Below are positions 23,276 to 34,319 of a stretch of 60,000 nucleotides of DNA, piece after piece. The notes beneath the pieces were generated by a model. The model was not told where the DNA came from, made no database searches, and saw only the letters and a list, made by a program, of their open reading frames with translations. Position numbers and translations under genes: made by a program. The stretch is taken from positions 43,645,169 through 43,705,168 of the forward strand of contig OX485806.1 in NCBI GenBank assembly GCA_950295325.1, read 5' to 3'. How positions within the stretch are numbered: position 1 is the stretch's first letter; the number at the start of each line of letters is the position of its first letter. This stretch comes from Polytrichum commune (Eukaryota; Streptophyta; Polytrichopsida; Polytrichales; Polytrichaceae).

Positions 23276-23639
23276 TTTTGTTTTTGGTAATAACAAGATG
23301 AACAACTGGATCTCACTTGGGCTGGAGGTTCGCGAGTTATTATAATTCTGTAGATTTCTCAGTCTTCAAAGCTTTAATTGAAGATATTTTATCAAGAGTA
23401 TAACGTAAATCATTGAACTACAAGGTTAATTCAAACTAGGATGCTCTTATCAGGTTTGGCTTCTCTGTTGGTTTGGGAACTGTGGAAATCTGACCAGGTA
23501 TTTTGGATTCATGTGTAAGGAACTGTCGGCTCTCCCCAAACACAGTGTGGAATGACGAAGTTCAGCATGTTGGCTTGGCCCGCAACGTGGTGCATTGGCA
23601 ATGATTTTGCTCTTTGAATGGACGAAAGAAGACTCCCTC

Positions 23640-24569
23640 TTTATAACTGGAGACGCCAACAACATCGTGATGACCGATTATGCAAGAATGTACAAATTGA
23701 AACAACTCCATTGCCCTTGCTGCAAATGCAAATGTTGAGTTCAATGCTCTCTGGCAAAGGTAAAGGATCACCTTATTAAAAATGGAAGAGAACCGACATT
23801 CTGAGTTTGGCGGGGACTGGAGACAGGGACTCGTCCGATGACGAATGGGAACAAGAGTTTAGGTTACCCTCAAGAGCACATGATGGGCAACTTGATGCAG
23901 GGTTGGATATGCAGGGCATGGTTGAGGACGCATTTCGAGAATTTGATGAGCCCCCACCCAACATGCCTACACCGGAAGGACAACTGCAGGACATCGTCAT
24001 GGATGCATTCGCAATCGTGGACGAACTGGCCAATATAAGAGCTCATCAATTCGATACGATACATGGCGTTAGTAAAAAAATTTGCGGACCAGCTCTTCAT
24101 CCTTTTTTGCAAGTACCTTCTTCCCAGTGAGAATCAATTGCCCAAAGACTATTATGCAGCAAAAGCCTTGATCCAGAAATTGGGATTCAATTACAATACA
24201 ATTCATGCACGCCAAGGAGGTTGTGTTTTATTTAGGGGGCAATATGAAGATGCCACACGTTGTCCAAAGTGCAAGAAACTACGGTATAGAGACGAGGGTA
24301 AAAAACATAGACCCTGGAAAGTCCTCAGGCACTTTCCTTTTATTCCGAGGCTTAAACATATGTTTCGCAATCCGGCAATATCCGAGCTTATGTTGTGGCA
24401 TGCAAAAGGTAAAAGCACACATGGATTAGTAAGACATCCCTGTGACTCCAAGGCATGGAAATATGTACATGACAATGTAGATTCCAGTTTTGGCAACGAG
24501 GACCGTAACATTCACTTGGGATTGGCAGCAGATGGCGTGAATCCTTTCAAACTACAACGTTGTAGCTAG
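23640..24569 (+). pseudogene. Tnp2 transposase, N-terminal half, broken
   Basis: The region opens with a cysteine cluster (LKQLHCPCCKCKC, about 23697) and VKDHLIKNGREPTF (about 23765), resembling the transposase-associated domain of CACTA proteins. The Tnp2 (Transposase_21) region follows at 24063-24569: a 'CVLFRGQYEDATRCPKC' block, FPFIPRLKHMFRN, ISELMLWHAKGK, RHPCDSKAWK and LGLAADGVNPF, in family order. Tnp2 cuts and rejoins element ends. The frame shifts between 23800 and 24063, and stops occur at 24567-24569 and 24576-24578. A full protein is around 1,000 residues, so this copy is inactive. Confidence 0.85.
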
Positions 24570-24584
24570 AGTACGTGACCGGTA

Positions 24585-26360
24585 ATGTTGTTGAATTACA
24601 ACATACCCCCATGGTTGACCATGAAGAAATTTTTTGTCATGCTAGTCTTGGTGATTCCCGGAAAGCAATATGTGACCTCAGAATTCTTTGACGTGTACTT
24701 GGAACCCTTGGTAGAAGAGTTGGTGCAGCTTTGGAAGGGTGTGTTTGCCTACGATGTGTTGAAAGATCGTGGGTTGCGGGCTTTCAAATTGCAAGCCGTT
24801 CTGTTGTGGACAATCCACAATTTCCCAGGGTATGGTACTATTGTTGGTGTTGCACATGAAGGCTATGTTGTTTGTCCGGTTTGTGGCCCGCAATTCAAAG
24901 GTGAGCATTCAGTCAAACTTTGAAAACAAACCTATACGGACACTAGGAGGTGGTTACCACATGATGACCAATGGAGGTCCACAACAATGAAGGATCACTT
25001 TAATGGCCGTGTAGAAGACCAAGCCAAGCCCACTGTAATTACTGTGGATGAGCAGGTGGAACAAGCCGGTGAGTACCAAACTTGGCTGCATGAAGGCAAC
25101 AAAGAAGGGGGAGTTGGAGACCCATCAAGAGTGCATGGTGTCAAAAAGAGGAGTATTCTACACAACCTGCCTTATTGGAAAGTAATGATGGAACCGCAAC
25201 CATTTATTGTTTGTAGTATTGGAACGCAATGTAACCCAAAAGAATCTCATGCTCTTGATGTCTCAAATCTGGAAGCCCACAAATAATGCACATTGATGTA
25301 TGCTCGCAATACACATTCAAAATTCATAAATTTGGACAAAGTTTGTGTGAGAGTATGTGTAGAACTCATTGGTTTGTTTTTGGATATGCATGACCTCCTC
25401 ATACGATACACTTTGGATGTTATGCATTGCGAGCAAAATGTCGCCAAAAAGATTCTGAAGACTGTGACCGGCCACAAGGACACGATGAAGGTGAGACGAG
25501 ACCTACAACGTAGAGGCATTCGGCCACATTTGTGGCTTACCCCCCACCCAAAGAAAAATGGTAAAATGTTGAAACCTGGAGCCTGTATGTGTTGACCAAT
25601 GATGAATTTGACGTTTTTGCCAATACAATTGAGTCCTTGAACGCACCATCAGGCCATTTCTCCAACATGGCCCACTACATACAGAAGAAGAAATTTGGGG
25701 GATTGAAGTCACATGACTACCATGTGCTATTGCAGCAAGTCATGCCTTTAGCCCTACGCGGTCTTTTACAACCAAGACCAAGAATGGCGATCATGAGAAT
25801 TTGCAAGGTGTTTCGTAAAATATGCGGTAGCGTGTGGAACCATTTAGAGTTTCAAGCACTACAAGCGGACATGGCACGAAGCATGGCACTTCTGGAGATT
25901 CATTTCCCTCCTTCATTTTTTGATGTTTTGACACATTTAGTATATCACCTCGTTGATGAAATGGACATGTGTGGACCTATATCCACAAGGTGGATGTATC
26001 CTATTGAAAGATACATGAAGACATTAAAGCAGTATGTCCAGAACATGGCGAGACTGGAGGCGTGCATGGCAGAGGGGTACGTTAGGGATCGATGAATGCT
26101 TAGGATTCATAATAGAGTATTTACAAAGATTTGAGATTGTTGACCGCCAATTTTGGGATGTGGATGAAGAATATGGAGATGCAGAAGAGGTGGTAGAAGG
26201 GGCAGGAGCAAAGTACTTGATGTCAGCAACGCTGAGAGATCTTGCTCATCAATATGCACTGTCAAATTTGTCTCTCATGAAACCTTGGCACATGGGAGTC
26301 ATTTTTTGCTCTCCAAAACCAGGGAATGACTGTGTGTTTGATACAAGTAGTACACAATAA
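24585..26360 (+). pseudogene. Tnp2 transposase, C-terminal half with DUF4218
   Basis: It continues the previous gene. 24585-24923 carries NYNIPPWLTMKK, the 'VYLEPLVEELVQLWKG' block and VCPVCG. 24987-25290 carries KKRSILHNLPYW. 25293-25595 carries TLDVMHCEQNVAKKILKT, matching the 'LDVMH.EKNV...ILGT' signature. 25589-26095 carries HFPPSFFDVLTHLVYHLVDE and RWMYPIERYMKTLKQYVQN, the DUF4218 domain typical of plant CACTA transposases. Reading moves between frames near 24920, 25590 and 26090, and in-frame stops occur, so it is a pseudogene. The tail to 26360 is acidic and follows the DUF4218 region without a break in homology. Confidence 0.9.
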
Positions 26361-28166
26361 TAGAAATTTTTGCATGCAAAAGTAACCACATGTCAAACAA
26401 GTGCATGAAAACATTCTATAAGGGTTTTTCAAGATCTTTTTCTTTTCAAGGATTTTTGGGATTGAGACCTCCTGGTGTAATCAAGACCTCCTCATCCTCA
26501 CATATTTACCAATGTTGGGACCACAGTTTATGCCAACTTTGTTGTCAAAAGAAAAACATTCCTCACCTTCGGAAAAAAAACTTTAGTGTTGGTTGTTATA
26601 ATAAGGGTACCAAATTTGCTATGTTCATGGTTTGTGTTCTATGCATCAACCACTTTAATAGGTTTCAATACTCAATTTCCTACATATCTAAGAAACCCCC
26701 TTTCCCACCATCACGGCCTTTAAAAAAATGTTTAAAAAAACTCTAGAAACAAAAATGTGGTTTTCAAAGCAAAAACATACCCAAAATTAATGGTGAGAGG
26801 ACATGAAACCCATCATAATGTCATTCATCCACTCGTGGCCCATCTTGAATGCATCAAATTCATTATCTCGTAGTATGACCTCAAAGTGTATTGTGTTGGA
26901 AAAAATAAAAATAAAAAATAAAAAATCTTTAAAAATCTTGTCCTTATGAATACACCTATGCCCATGGAACATAGTGTATGTCATTAGGTGTAACATGAAT
27001 CAATGTTCATGATTTATGTTCACTGTGCATCATCTATGGTTGAAATTTTGCTAACTTGATGGTGGTAGTGAGGGTGTCCAACCTGAGGAGAATACAAAAA
27101 ACAAATAACCATCAATGCATCCATAGATCACAACTCAAAAAACACATCAATATTATGGAGTAGTCTTAACCAATAACATTAGGCACAACCTTAAAATAAC
27201 ACATGCTCGGCATGCATCACACGTGAGAATATGTGGATTTATGTGATTGGCTTACTTGTACAATTCAAGAGGGAAACTAGCATGTGAGTGTTGAGCGGTG
27301 AACAACAAAATGATCAATAATATGATTTTAAAAGAAAATATTCCAATATAGTTGGATTATGTATTATGAAAATAACATTGTGGTCAAAAAAATATTAAAC
27401 CCAACATTATTACCATGGATATTAGGAAATTTGCCAATCCATGATGATAGGCATTTTATTGAAATGTCAAACATTTTATTGTGACAAACAACCATTTAAT
27501 TGCACCATCAATTTACACTACATTTCATATGGACATACACATATATTTCTATATATGTGAAAAGAAAAAAGAATTGTGTCCATGCCCTTCACCACTATGC
27601 CACTGAGCCTATTCCGCAATACCCCCGAGCTAAAGAATACGCATCACCTCTTTGTAACTAAATATTGGAGCATGAATGAACTTGTCCGTGGGATAGTCAA
27701 CCTAGCACAAATACCTATACACGTAATACAAATGTTTGCATGAAACCCAATGACACCTCCCTTCGATGCCAAAGACAACATCTTCACAAAGTCCAGCCAA
27801 GGGCATTGCGGAGTATTCGTAATGGATCCAAGGTATGTCTTCTCCTCTTTGGAAACTATGGTTATGATGAACTCATATCCAAGGTATGGAATGGGAGTTA
27901 CACCAACCACATAGTACCCATCTATGTGTAATGCGCTCTCCCATTTAATATTGTGCTTTGATAATGGCATTGCCATGTTTCGTCAAACTCCCTTGGAAAA
28001 TTGTGTGTTTGGGTACGCATTTGGGTTTGGACGAACACGGAAATGTGAGCAAAGGATGGGGAAGTTTTTCATTGTTCTCAATCAACGATGTGGTGACAAT
28101 GTTTTTTTTTTTTCAATTGAAACCCAACGTTTTCCAATGAAAACACATCATGCTATATAAGGCTTT
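26361..28166. other. Unassigned DNA, 1.8 kb
   Basis: No CACTA terminus and no recognised gene. A 110-codon minus-strand frame (27644-27976) has no identifiable domain. AT-rich throughout. Confidence 0.3.
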
Positions 28167-28744
28167 TGTGAGCCCAATATCATGCCCACATGTCAACTTA
28201 ATCATAAAAATTACTAAGACCTTATAATTGTGTTTGCTTGAGTAGTCAAAAGGATAAAAAAGGGTGAGGAGTTAAAAGTCTAGATTGAAGTGAGTTAAGT
28301 GGTAAGTTAAGAGTTATGTAGGGCAAGAGGCCGAGGAGAATTAATGATGGATCAAGTTAAGTAGTTAAATGTGAGTCCAGGGGGAGGTAAAAGCAACTAA
28401 GGGAGTGGGGAAATGGAGCCTTAAAAAGGGGAAAGGCCAAGGAAAGAGGCCTAACCCCGTTTTTCTTTTCGGGCGGCCCGAAAAATGCCGGGCAACGCGG
28501 GAAAAAATGAAAGGCTTGGAGGGGTCTTGGGAGGCAAAGGAACAAGGGCTCATTATGCATGTAGGAAAGGAGGCGAAGCCATGTCTCTCTGGGGAAGGAT
28601 GTGATAGATGCAAGGTAGAGGCATGGGGGGGGAGAGAGATGGGGTGTCAGAGGCTAGAGCCCTACTTCACCACGAAAGGGAGGCGTACTGGCAATGGGAA
28701 AATTGACTCGTAGTAGCATGGGTGTTGAAAAGTCGACATGCGGT

Positions 28745-28912
28745 GTGGGGAGATGCCGCAGTGGACACCGAGAAGGGAAGCAGTGTGGGAGCAAACTGCG
28801 ACAGGGGGCGTGGCCTCGGTGGGAGCAGGTGGGGAGATGCCGCAGTGGACACCGAGAAGGGGAGCAGTGTGGGAGCAAACTGCGACAGGGGGCGTGGCCT
28901 CGGTGGGAGCAG
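28745..28912. repeat. 84-bp tandem duplication
   Basis: Two adjacent copies (28745-28828 and 28829-28912) of a GC-rich unit beginning GTGGGGAGATGCCGCAGTGG differ by eye at one base. The period is a multiple of three, so every frame stays open across it, producing spurious overlapping frames on both strands. Confidence 0.9.
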
Positions 28913-29639
28913 GGTCACTCACAAAAGACGCGGGGTGCTAATCGAGGGTGCAACTAGCGAGCTCTCAAGATGTACTGGGCAGCGGTCGAGTTGGCCTTGG
29001 CGCGACGGGATATCAACGCCGATTGCTAGCTAACGGCGATCAAACTGGAGGGGGTTCAGTAATCAACTCCTTCCTCGTCTTCCCCGAATCACTTGTTGGG
29101 GTGGGCCGACGGTGATCGGTTGCAGCAAGGAGAAGAGGAGGTTGGCTCCACTTTGTTCTGCGAGATTCAGGTGCAGAAAGGTAAATCTGAACTAGGACTG
29201 AATCTGGACTTTGCCGGATTTTGATCGGGTTGCCTCTTACCCATTTTGATATGAAGATCTCACTTGGTAGATCAGTTTGAGGTCACATTCTTCCACCGAG
29301 TTCGCTGGCAAGGTAAACTAGTGTTGGTCGGGCTACCGTTGACCGAATGGCGTGGCGCCAAAGTGAGATGATGGGTAAGCATAAATAAAAAAAGAAACAA
29401 ACATTAGGATTGAATAGGGGGTGGTTAGGTGATGTCATTAGGATGTTGTTGTTAATAGATTTTTGCACTCCTTCCTTGCTCCATTAACTAGTTCGCCGCT
29501 AGTCACGTCCAAGCCTTGCATAAACACCTCCCAAGTTAGTTCCTCATTCCTAGACATCTCCTTTGACGTACAATCCCCTACCACTTCCGTTTAAGGCTTG
29601 AAACGTGCCTTGGACACTACCTACTAGCTCACGTTTTTG

Positions 29640-30433
29640 GCCCAATCAGCCAACTTACGGAGGTTGTTTCCACAATATAAGCTTGGATATGCCATCTCTA
29701 ACTTCCTACCAACCTACTAAATGTGTACCTCCAGTTTTGACTGGAATGCCTGGAAGTTGGAAGGGTCCAATGAAGGGTTTTTTTTCTTAAAAACATCTAG
29801 AAAGGCCTTAGCGGCAATTACTTCACATTGCATTGCCTCATAGTCAGCCAATCGTGTTTTGTTCTGGGCTTGAGTTGTAGTTACAGCTATGGCTTCATCT
29901 CGTTCCCTGATAACTTTATCCAATTCTCCCTTGATATTAATAACTTTGTTGTGGACATCGGATTGACTTGGCGGACGTGCTTGGTTGGTTGCCATTGCAA
30001 GTTGTTGACGGAAATTTCATAATTGTCCCAGGTGTTTAGTTTTCTCTATTGTCCACTCACTCTCCCTAGCTCGTGCAATACAATCTGCCATTTGAAGTTG
30101 GCTACGGAGTGCGTCACCTTCATTAAAAACAACTTGGACGTCCATTTTTTTGACATTCAATTCTAAGGTTAAGGATGCAATATGCTCCGTCAAAGCTAAA
30201 TTATTTTTAGCATGTTGAGTTGGACCGATCCATGTTTGGCTCAAAACCAGTTATGCTCGTAATTGCTCGAGGTCATAGGCTAATTTTGCGGATGCTTCCC
30301 GTAATGCGTCAACCTCCTGCTCGACCTTGAACTTGTCCTCTCTGGCCTTGTTGGACCAGAGTGGTGCACTGCCGGGACTCAAGCTAAAATCTGCAACATC
30401 CTTGAGTATCACCCTCCTCAACTTGCTGGTCAC
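29640..30433 (-). pseudogene. Coiled-coil protein pseudogene
   Basis: Three pieces (30251-30433, 30017-30244, 29717-29995) lie in one minus-strand frame and are separated only by stops, so they were one gene. The predicted protein is rich in Glu, Lys, Ala and Leu with heptad-like spacing (VEQEVDALREASAKLAYDLE; GELDKVIRERDEAIAVTTTQ), indicating a coiled coil. It ends in a segment around 29640-29715 reading AYPSLYCGNNLRKLADWAKN. I do not recognise a family. Coiled-coil frames of this sort accompany some plant retrotransposon gag genes, and a minus-strand gag fragment lies 0.9 kb upstream, so a shared origin is possible but not shown. Confidence 0.45.
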
Positions 30434-31282
30434 GTAGACTCACTGCCTTGTGATTACTGTGATTGAGTTTTTTTTCCTTGTCTTCTAGCCCTGGAGTCAA
30501 GGAAGATTAAAGGGTTGCTAGCGCTTCCCGTGAGTGTGAGGAAGTGGCAGCAATATGAGTAAAATCCGTTGGGATTAGAGATTGCTAAGAACCAAGGTGG
30601 CAGACTACGGCAGCAACATAGTCGATCGTCGAACTAGGAAGAGGCCTGGTGACACCTTGAGGAATGCGGGATTAATTCATCAAGCATTGTGGGCCTTCAG
30701 GGCTGGTCATGAGTGTGCCACCGCCTCAGGGTGGGAGTTGGGGTCGTAAATTGAGCAGAGGAGGCCACCAGGATTTACTCCCAGTGCCGATGCTAGCAAG
30801 CACCAAAGGCGGCGAAGCGGAGGGGCAGCTGCCGAATTTACCTAAGGCTCCGTGATTCAAACCCACTTCTGGTGGCAGGGGAGCTGCTGATATGCGGAAG
30901 GGTGGAAGGTGGATGGAGATAGAAGGGGTGTCGAGGCCTTAAGGAGGAAGCCGAGTTGTTTTTTTCTTCAGAATGGAGGTTGGGAAACATGGAGTACTGA
31001 CCAACTTTGGGTGCTGGAAAGGAGTATAAGACCGGGCTGCAAGGGTGACGGGGGCAGGTAGGGTTAGTTAGGTGTGTGGTTTAATGGCTAGTGATTTGAT
31101 TAAAACCATTTGTTAATGCTATTGTATGGTTCTCTTTTTATGATAAAGAGTGATGCACATTAACTTCATTCAAGGGTGTGTTATAAAATTTGGTTGGTGG
31201 AGAGGAATTGATTTAGTACATGTGAGCTTGGAGCCTTCACCCGGACATTGACGCACATAAGGGTGGAGGTTTTGGGCTCACA

Positions 31283-31881
31283 CCAGCCCACTCGGTGGAG
31301 AAATTATGTTGCTCTCCTTCGTCCAAGTGGAATTGTATATGTTTTTGCTCCGTCTTCTTGGCTAGTTCTTGTTTTTCCAACTGTTGAAGACGTTGGACCT
31401 CCTTGATACACCCATGCCTTAACTCCTTCCTCCATTCATTGTGACCTTTACCCTTCAACGGTTATTTCTCGCGGAATGCCACTTTTTCCGGTACCAACCT
31501 TGCTTTGCTTCTGGTTACTACAACGACCACAGTGGTTGTAGTCACGTCCGGTCTTGGGGATGGTTGGTTTGGGTCCGTCCGTTTGTATTGCCCAAACTGT
31601 TGGCGACCTTGCTCTCCGGATGGACATTGGAATGCTAAATGTTCAACACTACCACATATGAAACAAAATTTTGGTCTATTAATTGGTCTGGGTGGTGGCC
31701 ACCTATTCCTATTTTGGTCATCTTGGTTGTACCTAGGCCTGACTGGTTCCCTCCCCACAACATGTACGGTAGTTCGTGAAGGCCTCTTCATGTTGGGTCG
31801 GTAGTTTGCACTTTGTAGGTTACCCCAACAATTTTCCGTTTTATGCCTTTTTTTGCCACAACATGAGCACAACGGATCCAA
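31283..31881 (-). pseudogene. gag: Gag zinc-knuckle fragment, minus strand
   Basis: Two frames in the same phase (31462-31881 and up to 31458) carry CSCCGKKRHKTENC (about residues 5-18) and CFICGSVEHLAFQC (about 72-85). Both are CX2CX4HX4C zinc knuckles of retrotransposon Gag, followed by a Lys/Glu/Gln-rich helical tail. The coding similarity runs into the LTR-like end at 31282. It continues the gag piece at 31886-32909 after a frame change, and the capsid core between them appears deleted. No Pol follows on this strand. Confidence 0.7.
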
Positions 31882-31885
31882 ATCT

Positions 31886-32909
31886 TTATGTGAATAAATT
31901 AATCAATGCCTCATCCTCCGTCTCCCCCATTGTGTATGCCCATTTTTTGAAAGTACGGACGTGTGAGTCTGGGTCCGATTTAGGATCATATATCGGAAGT
32001 GGTAGCTTGATCTCTGATTTCCTAGGACTGACCCTCGCTGGAGGAGCTATTGGTGTTGGCAGGGGTCCGGGTAGGTAGTATCCTGGCCATGGCCAAGGTG
32101 CCATGATCGGAGTTGTCTCTTCCTTCCTCCATCTTGATGCCCTCGTTGTTGACCTTTGTCTCCTTGATTCTATTACTGGTTCATCGTCCTCGTTGGCATC
32201 TGTGTCGTCATTTCCTCCCCCTCCTAGGGGCCCTGGAGGTGCTCCTCCTGAAGGACCACCTAGGTAACCTGCGCTTTGAGAGGGACTACGCTGGGATGTT
32301 CGATGTGGGGGTAGGTGTGGTAACTGACCACCTCGTATTGGGGTATGTGATGCATAATCCCCTACCAGTCCCCTTGTTGTTGGATGGAACTGGGAGACGG
32401 TGACCAAAGGTGGTGCCCATGTGGACGTTTGTGGTTGATGCGTGCTCGATACCAGAGCTCTTGTTGTCCTGGGGTCATAATCATAGGCCAGACGACCAAT
32501 CATTATAGTGTGGCTAGTTGGTGCTTGTGTAGATGGTCTATCGATGTGTGATGGGTATCCATTATGGTTCCACAGTCCCTGGGGCTCTTGGGGATGAATG
32601 TGATCAATTCTTCCCAAGTTCCCTATCATATCATTGAAACTAATCCCTCCCGCTGCTCCTGTGTTACCAATTGCTTCATTTATGGCAATGTGACGAGTGT
32701 GACCTGTGCGACCAACTGGTACGTCATGAAGCATTGTTGCCTGGCGATCAATCAGTTTTGGTTGAGCTTCATGTCTTGGAAGGTTGGTGTGGTTGGCAGT
32801 CCCCCATCCTTGACTGTAGGTGCCAAGAGGTTGGAAAGCTGATTGAACCGTTTGGGCCGACGTCCCTACCAGTTGTTCCCTTGGTGGTAAAATAATACTT
32901 TGTGATTGG
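31886..32909 (-). pseudogene. gag: Gag N-terminal region fragment, minus strand
   Basis: A long open frame rich in Pro, Gly, Gln and Arg, with a Trp/Pro stretch (PWPWPGYYLPGPLPTP, about residue 275) and then KLPLPIYDPKSDPDSHVRTF, the entry to a retrotransposon capsid domain. The domain breaks off after about 25 residues (ETEDEALINLFT) and the next frame begins with zinc knuckles, so most of the capsid is missing. The frame's apparent start is a TTG inside the adjoining plus-strand LTR-like sequence, so the true N-terminus is lost. This is a dead gag piece in antisense to the LTR-like sequences on both sides. Confidence 0.65.
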
Positions 32910-33248
32910 TATGAACCCAAAATGAGTGCTCATATTGGTTTTAGGTTTAGAATTTATTTAGAATTGCATTTGGAGTGTTATTGAAACAATTAAAAGTATA
33001 AAAAAAGTGAGGCTTGGTGTGGTTTATGTTTTAGGCTTTAAGCCTACTTTGTGTGGTTGATTAGAAGCTTAGTGATATTAGGGAGTGTGGTGGTCAAGTG
33101 AGTAGTGTTTGATGAGGCAAGAGGAAGGTCCTTGGATTTAAATGTTTGAATTAGAACATGCTCTTGTTGGTTTAGAGGGTGAGGATTTAGTGGATAGGAT
33201 AAGGTCCTACTAAGTAGGAGAATGTTAAAGGGGTTTGTGGTCTTGGGT

Positions 33249-33325
33249 GCCCTCTCCTCCTCCTCCTCTCCTCTCTTCATTCTCTTCTCTTCCTCTCCTC
33301 TCCTCTCCCTCCCCCTCCTCTCTAG
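33249..33325 (+). repeat. Pyrimidine (CT/CCT) tract
   Basis: About 75 bases almost entirely C and T, within the divergent LTR-like sequence and at the position where other LTRs carry a pyrimidine-rich stretch after the TATA box. Confidence 0.7.
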
Positions 33326-33480
33326 GATTTAGAGCTCTTAGAAGTAGAAGGATAGTGGAATTAAGTGGTGAATTAGTAGGGGATTTAGTGGAATTATTAG
33401 AATTAGGTAAGGGGATTAGTTACGGAACTCATGGTGTTAAGAGGTTGAACTTATGGTTAGGGAACTACTGGAATTTCACT

Positions 33481-33653
33481 AGGAAGCTGCTGGGATGCAG
33501 TGGGAGCTACTGATTTTACACTTAGTGAACTGCTGGGTTGCAGTTGGGAGCTGCTGGGCTGCAGTGGGAGCTACTGAATTTACACCTTGGGAGCTACGGA
33601 AATTACGCTTAGGGAGTCGCTGGATTTACATTTAGGGAGCTGCCGGAGTTATG
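33481..33653 (+). repeat. Degenerate short tandem repeat (GGAGCTGC/ACTG type)
   Basis: Six or seven imperfect units of about 25 bases, each with GGGAGCT(G/A)C(T/C)G and often ATTTACACTTAG, in the LTR-like sequence. A comparable array occupies the same part of the left LTR of the 45-56 kb element. Confidence 0.6.
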
Positions 33654-33960
33654 GTTCGGAGGGGTACATGAGGATTAAGTTCACATTATATGGTGGTTGG
33701 TTAATTAGTAAAGGGATAGGGAGACCAAACTAGAGACTTAACTCCTTAAGAAATTAAAGAGGGAGGAGGTCCCTAACATGCAAAAGGGTGACATAAGGGA
33801 ACAAGCTTTTGGTAAGGATTGGAGTGTTGAGTTTTGAATCAGTGTAGGAAGAGAGGACTACTAGAGAACATCCCACAAATATTTGCATAACTTTGTACGA
33901 CCCATGAAAAATACCCCAGTATTGTAGTGACCCCATAACTCGCAGAGGAGTTTCATGCGC

Positions 33961-34319
33961 TTTTGACTTAGATAGATGATGATCTCTAGTAGGAGTGGGT
34001 AATTCATTTGTTAGTTGATGTGATAAAGTATTTCAAATGGACAACATTTTCTTATTAACACGCCCGTAGTTGGATCCCGCTTTGGAACCCCCTCTGTGGT
34101 GGTTGTCTATTTCAATTTTGCAATTGAATCCGTTTAGTTTTTACCCTAAAACTAGAGATACAAATAAAATGATCGGAGGCAAATAAAATAAAATAAAAAC
34201 AACATCAATGTTTTTAATGTATACCGATGTGAATAATAGCCATTTTATTTTTTACCTTGATCCAATTTTATTAAGCATCAATCATGGTAGGGATATTTTC
34301 TACCTTTCACAATGTTATT
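33961..34319. other. Unassigned spacer
   Basis: No feature seen between the LTR-like sequence and the inverted LINE fragment. Confidence 0.3.

Larger units (their letters stand above)
18179..26360 (+). mobile_element. CACTA (En/Spm-type) transposon, right end not found
   Basis: The left end is CACTACAAGAAAATCG at 18179, the hallmark terminus of plant CACTA elements. Short direct and inverted motifs such as ACAACTTCG and ACTACAAATGACT recur over 18.2-19.1 kb, as expected of a subterminal region. A Tnp2-type transposase pseudogene lies at 23.6-26.4 kb on the plus strand. Between them are an FCP1-like phosphatase pseudogene (minus) and two P5A-ATPase-like pieces (plus). I found no matching CTTGTAGTG right terminus up to 28 kb, so the right limit given is just the end of transposase similarity. 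The element is decayed. Confidence 0.7.
28167..31282 (+). repeat. LTR-type sequence with probable internal insertion
   Basis: The left end TGTGAGCCCAATATCATGCC followed by CACATGTC and, further in, GGATAAAAAAGGGTGAG matches the start of the other LTRs in the window. The right end (CCCGGACATTGACGCACATA, then AGGGTGGAGG and TTTTGGGCTCACA) aligns with the 3' end of the complete element's LTR. At 3.1 kb it is about twice the usual length and includes a minus-strand coiled-coil pseudogene, suggesting an insertion. No target duplication: left flank GCTTT, right flank CCAGC. It may be two LTR ends from separate events rather than one LTR. Confidence 0.5.
32910..33960 (+). repeat. Divergent LTR-like sequence, plus strand
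   Basis: The start TATGAACCCAAAATGAGTGC corresponds to the TGTGAGCCCAAA...TG(T/C)CCA start of the other LTRs. GTATAAAAAAAGTGAGGCTTG follows near 32996, and 33140-33220 (AAATGTTTGAATTAGAACAT, then TCCTACTAAGTAGGAG) aligns with 16250-16340 of the solo LTR. The right end is not identified; 33960 is a guess. The sequence is strongly diverged, so this is an old copy. Confidence 0.45.

Noticed and set aside
28654-29033. Six or more overlapping frames with a duplicated motif
   Set aside because: Produced by the 84-bp tandem duplication, whose length keeps all frames open.
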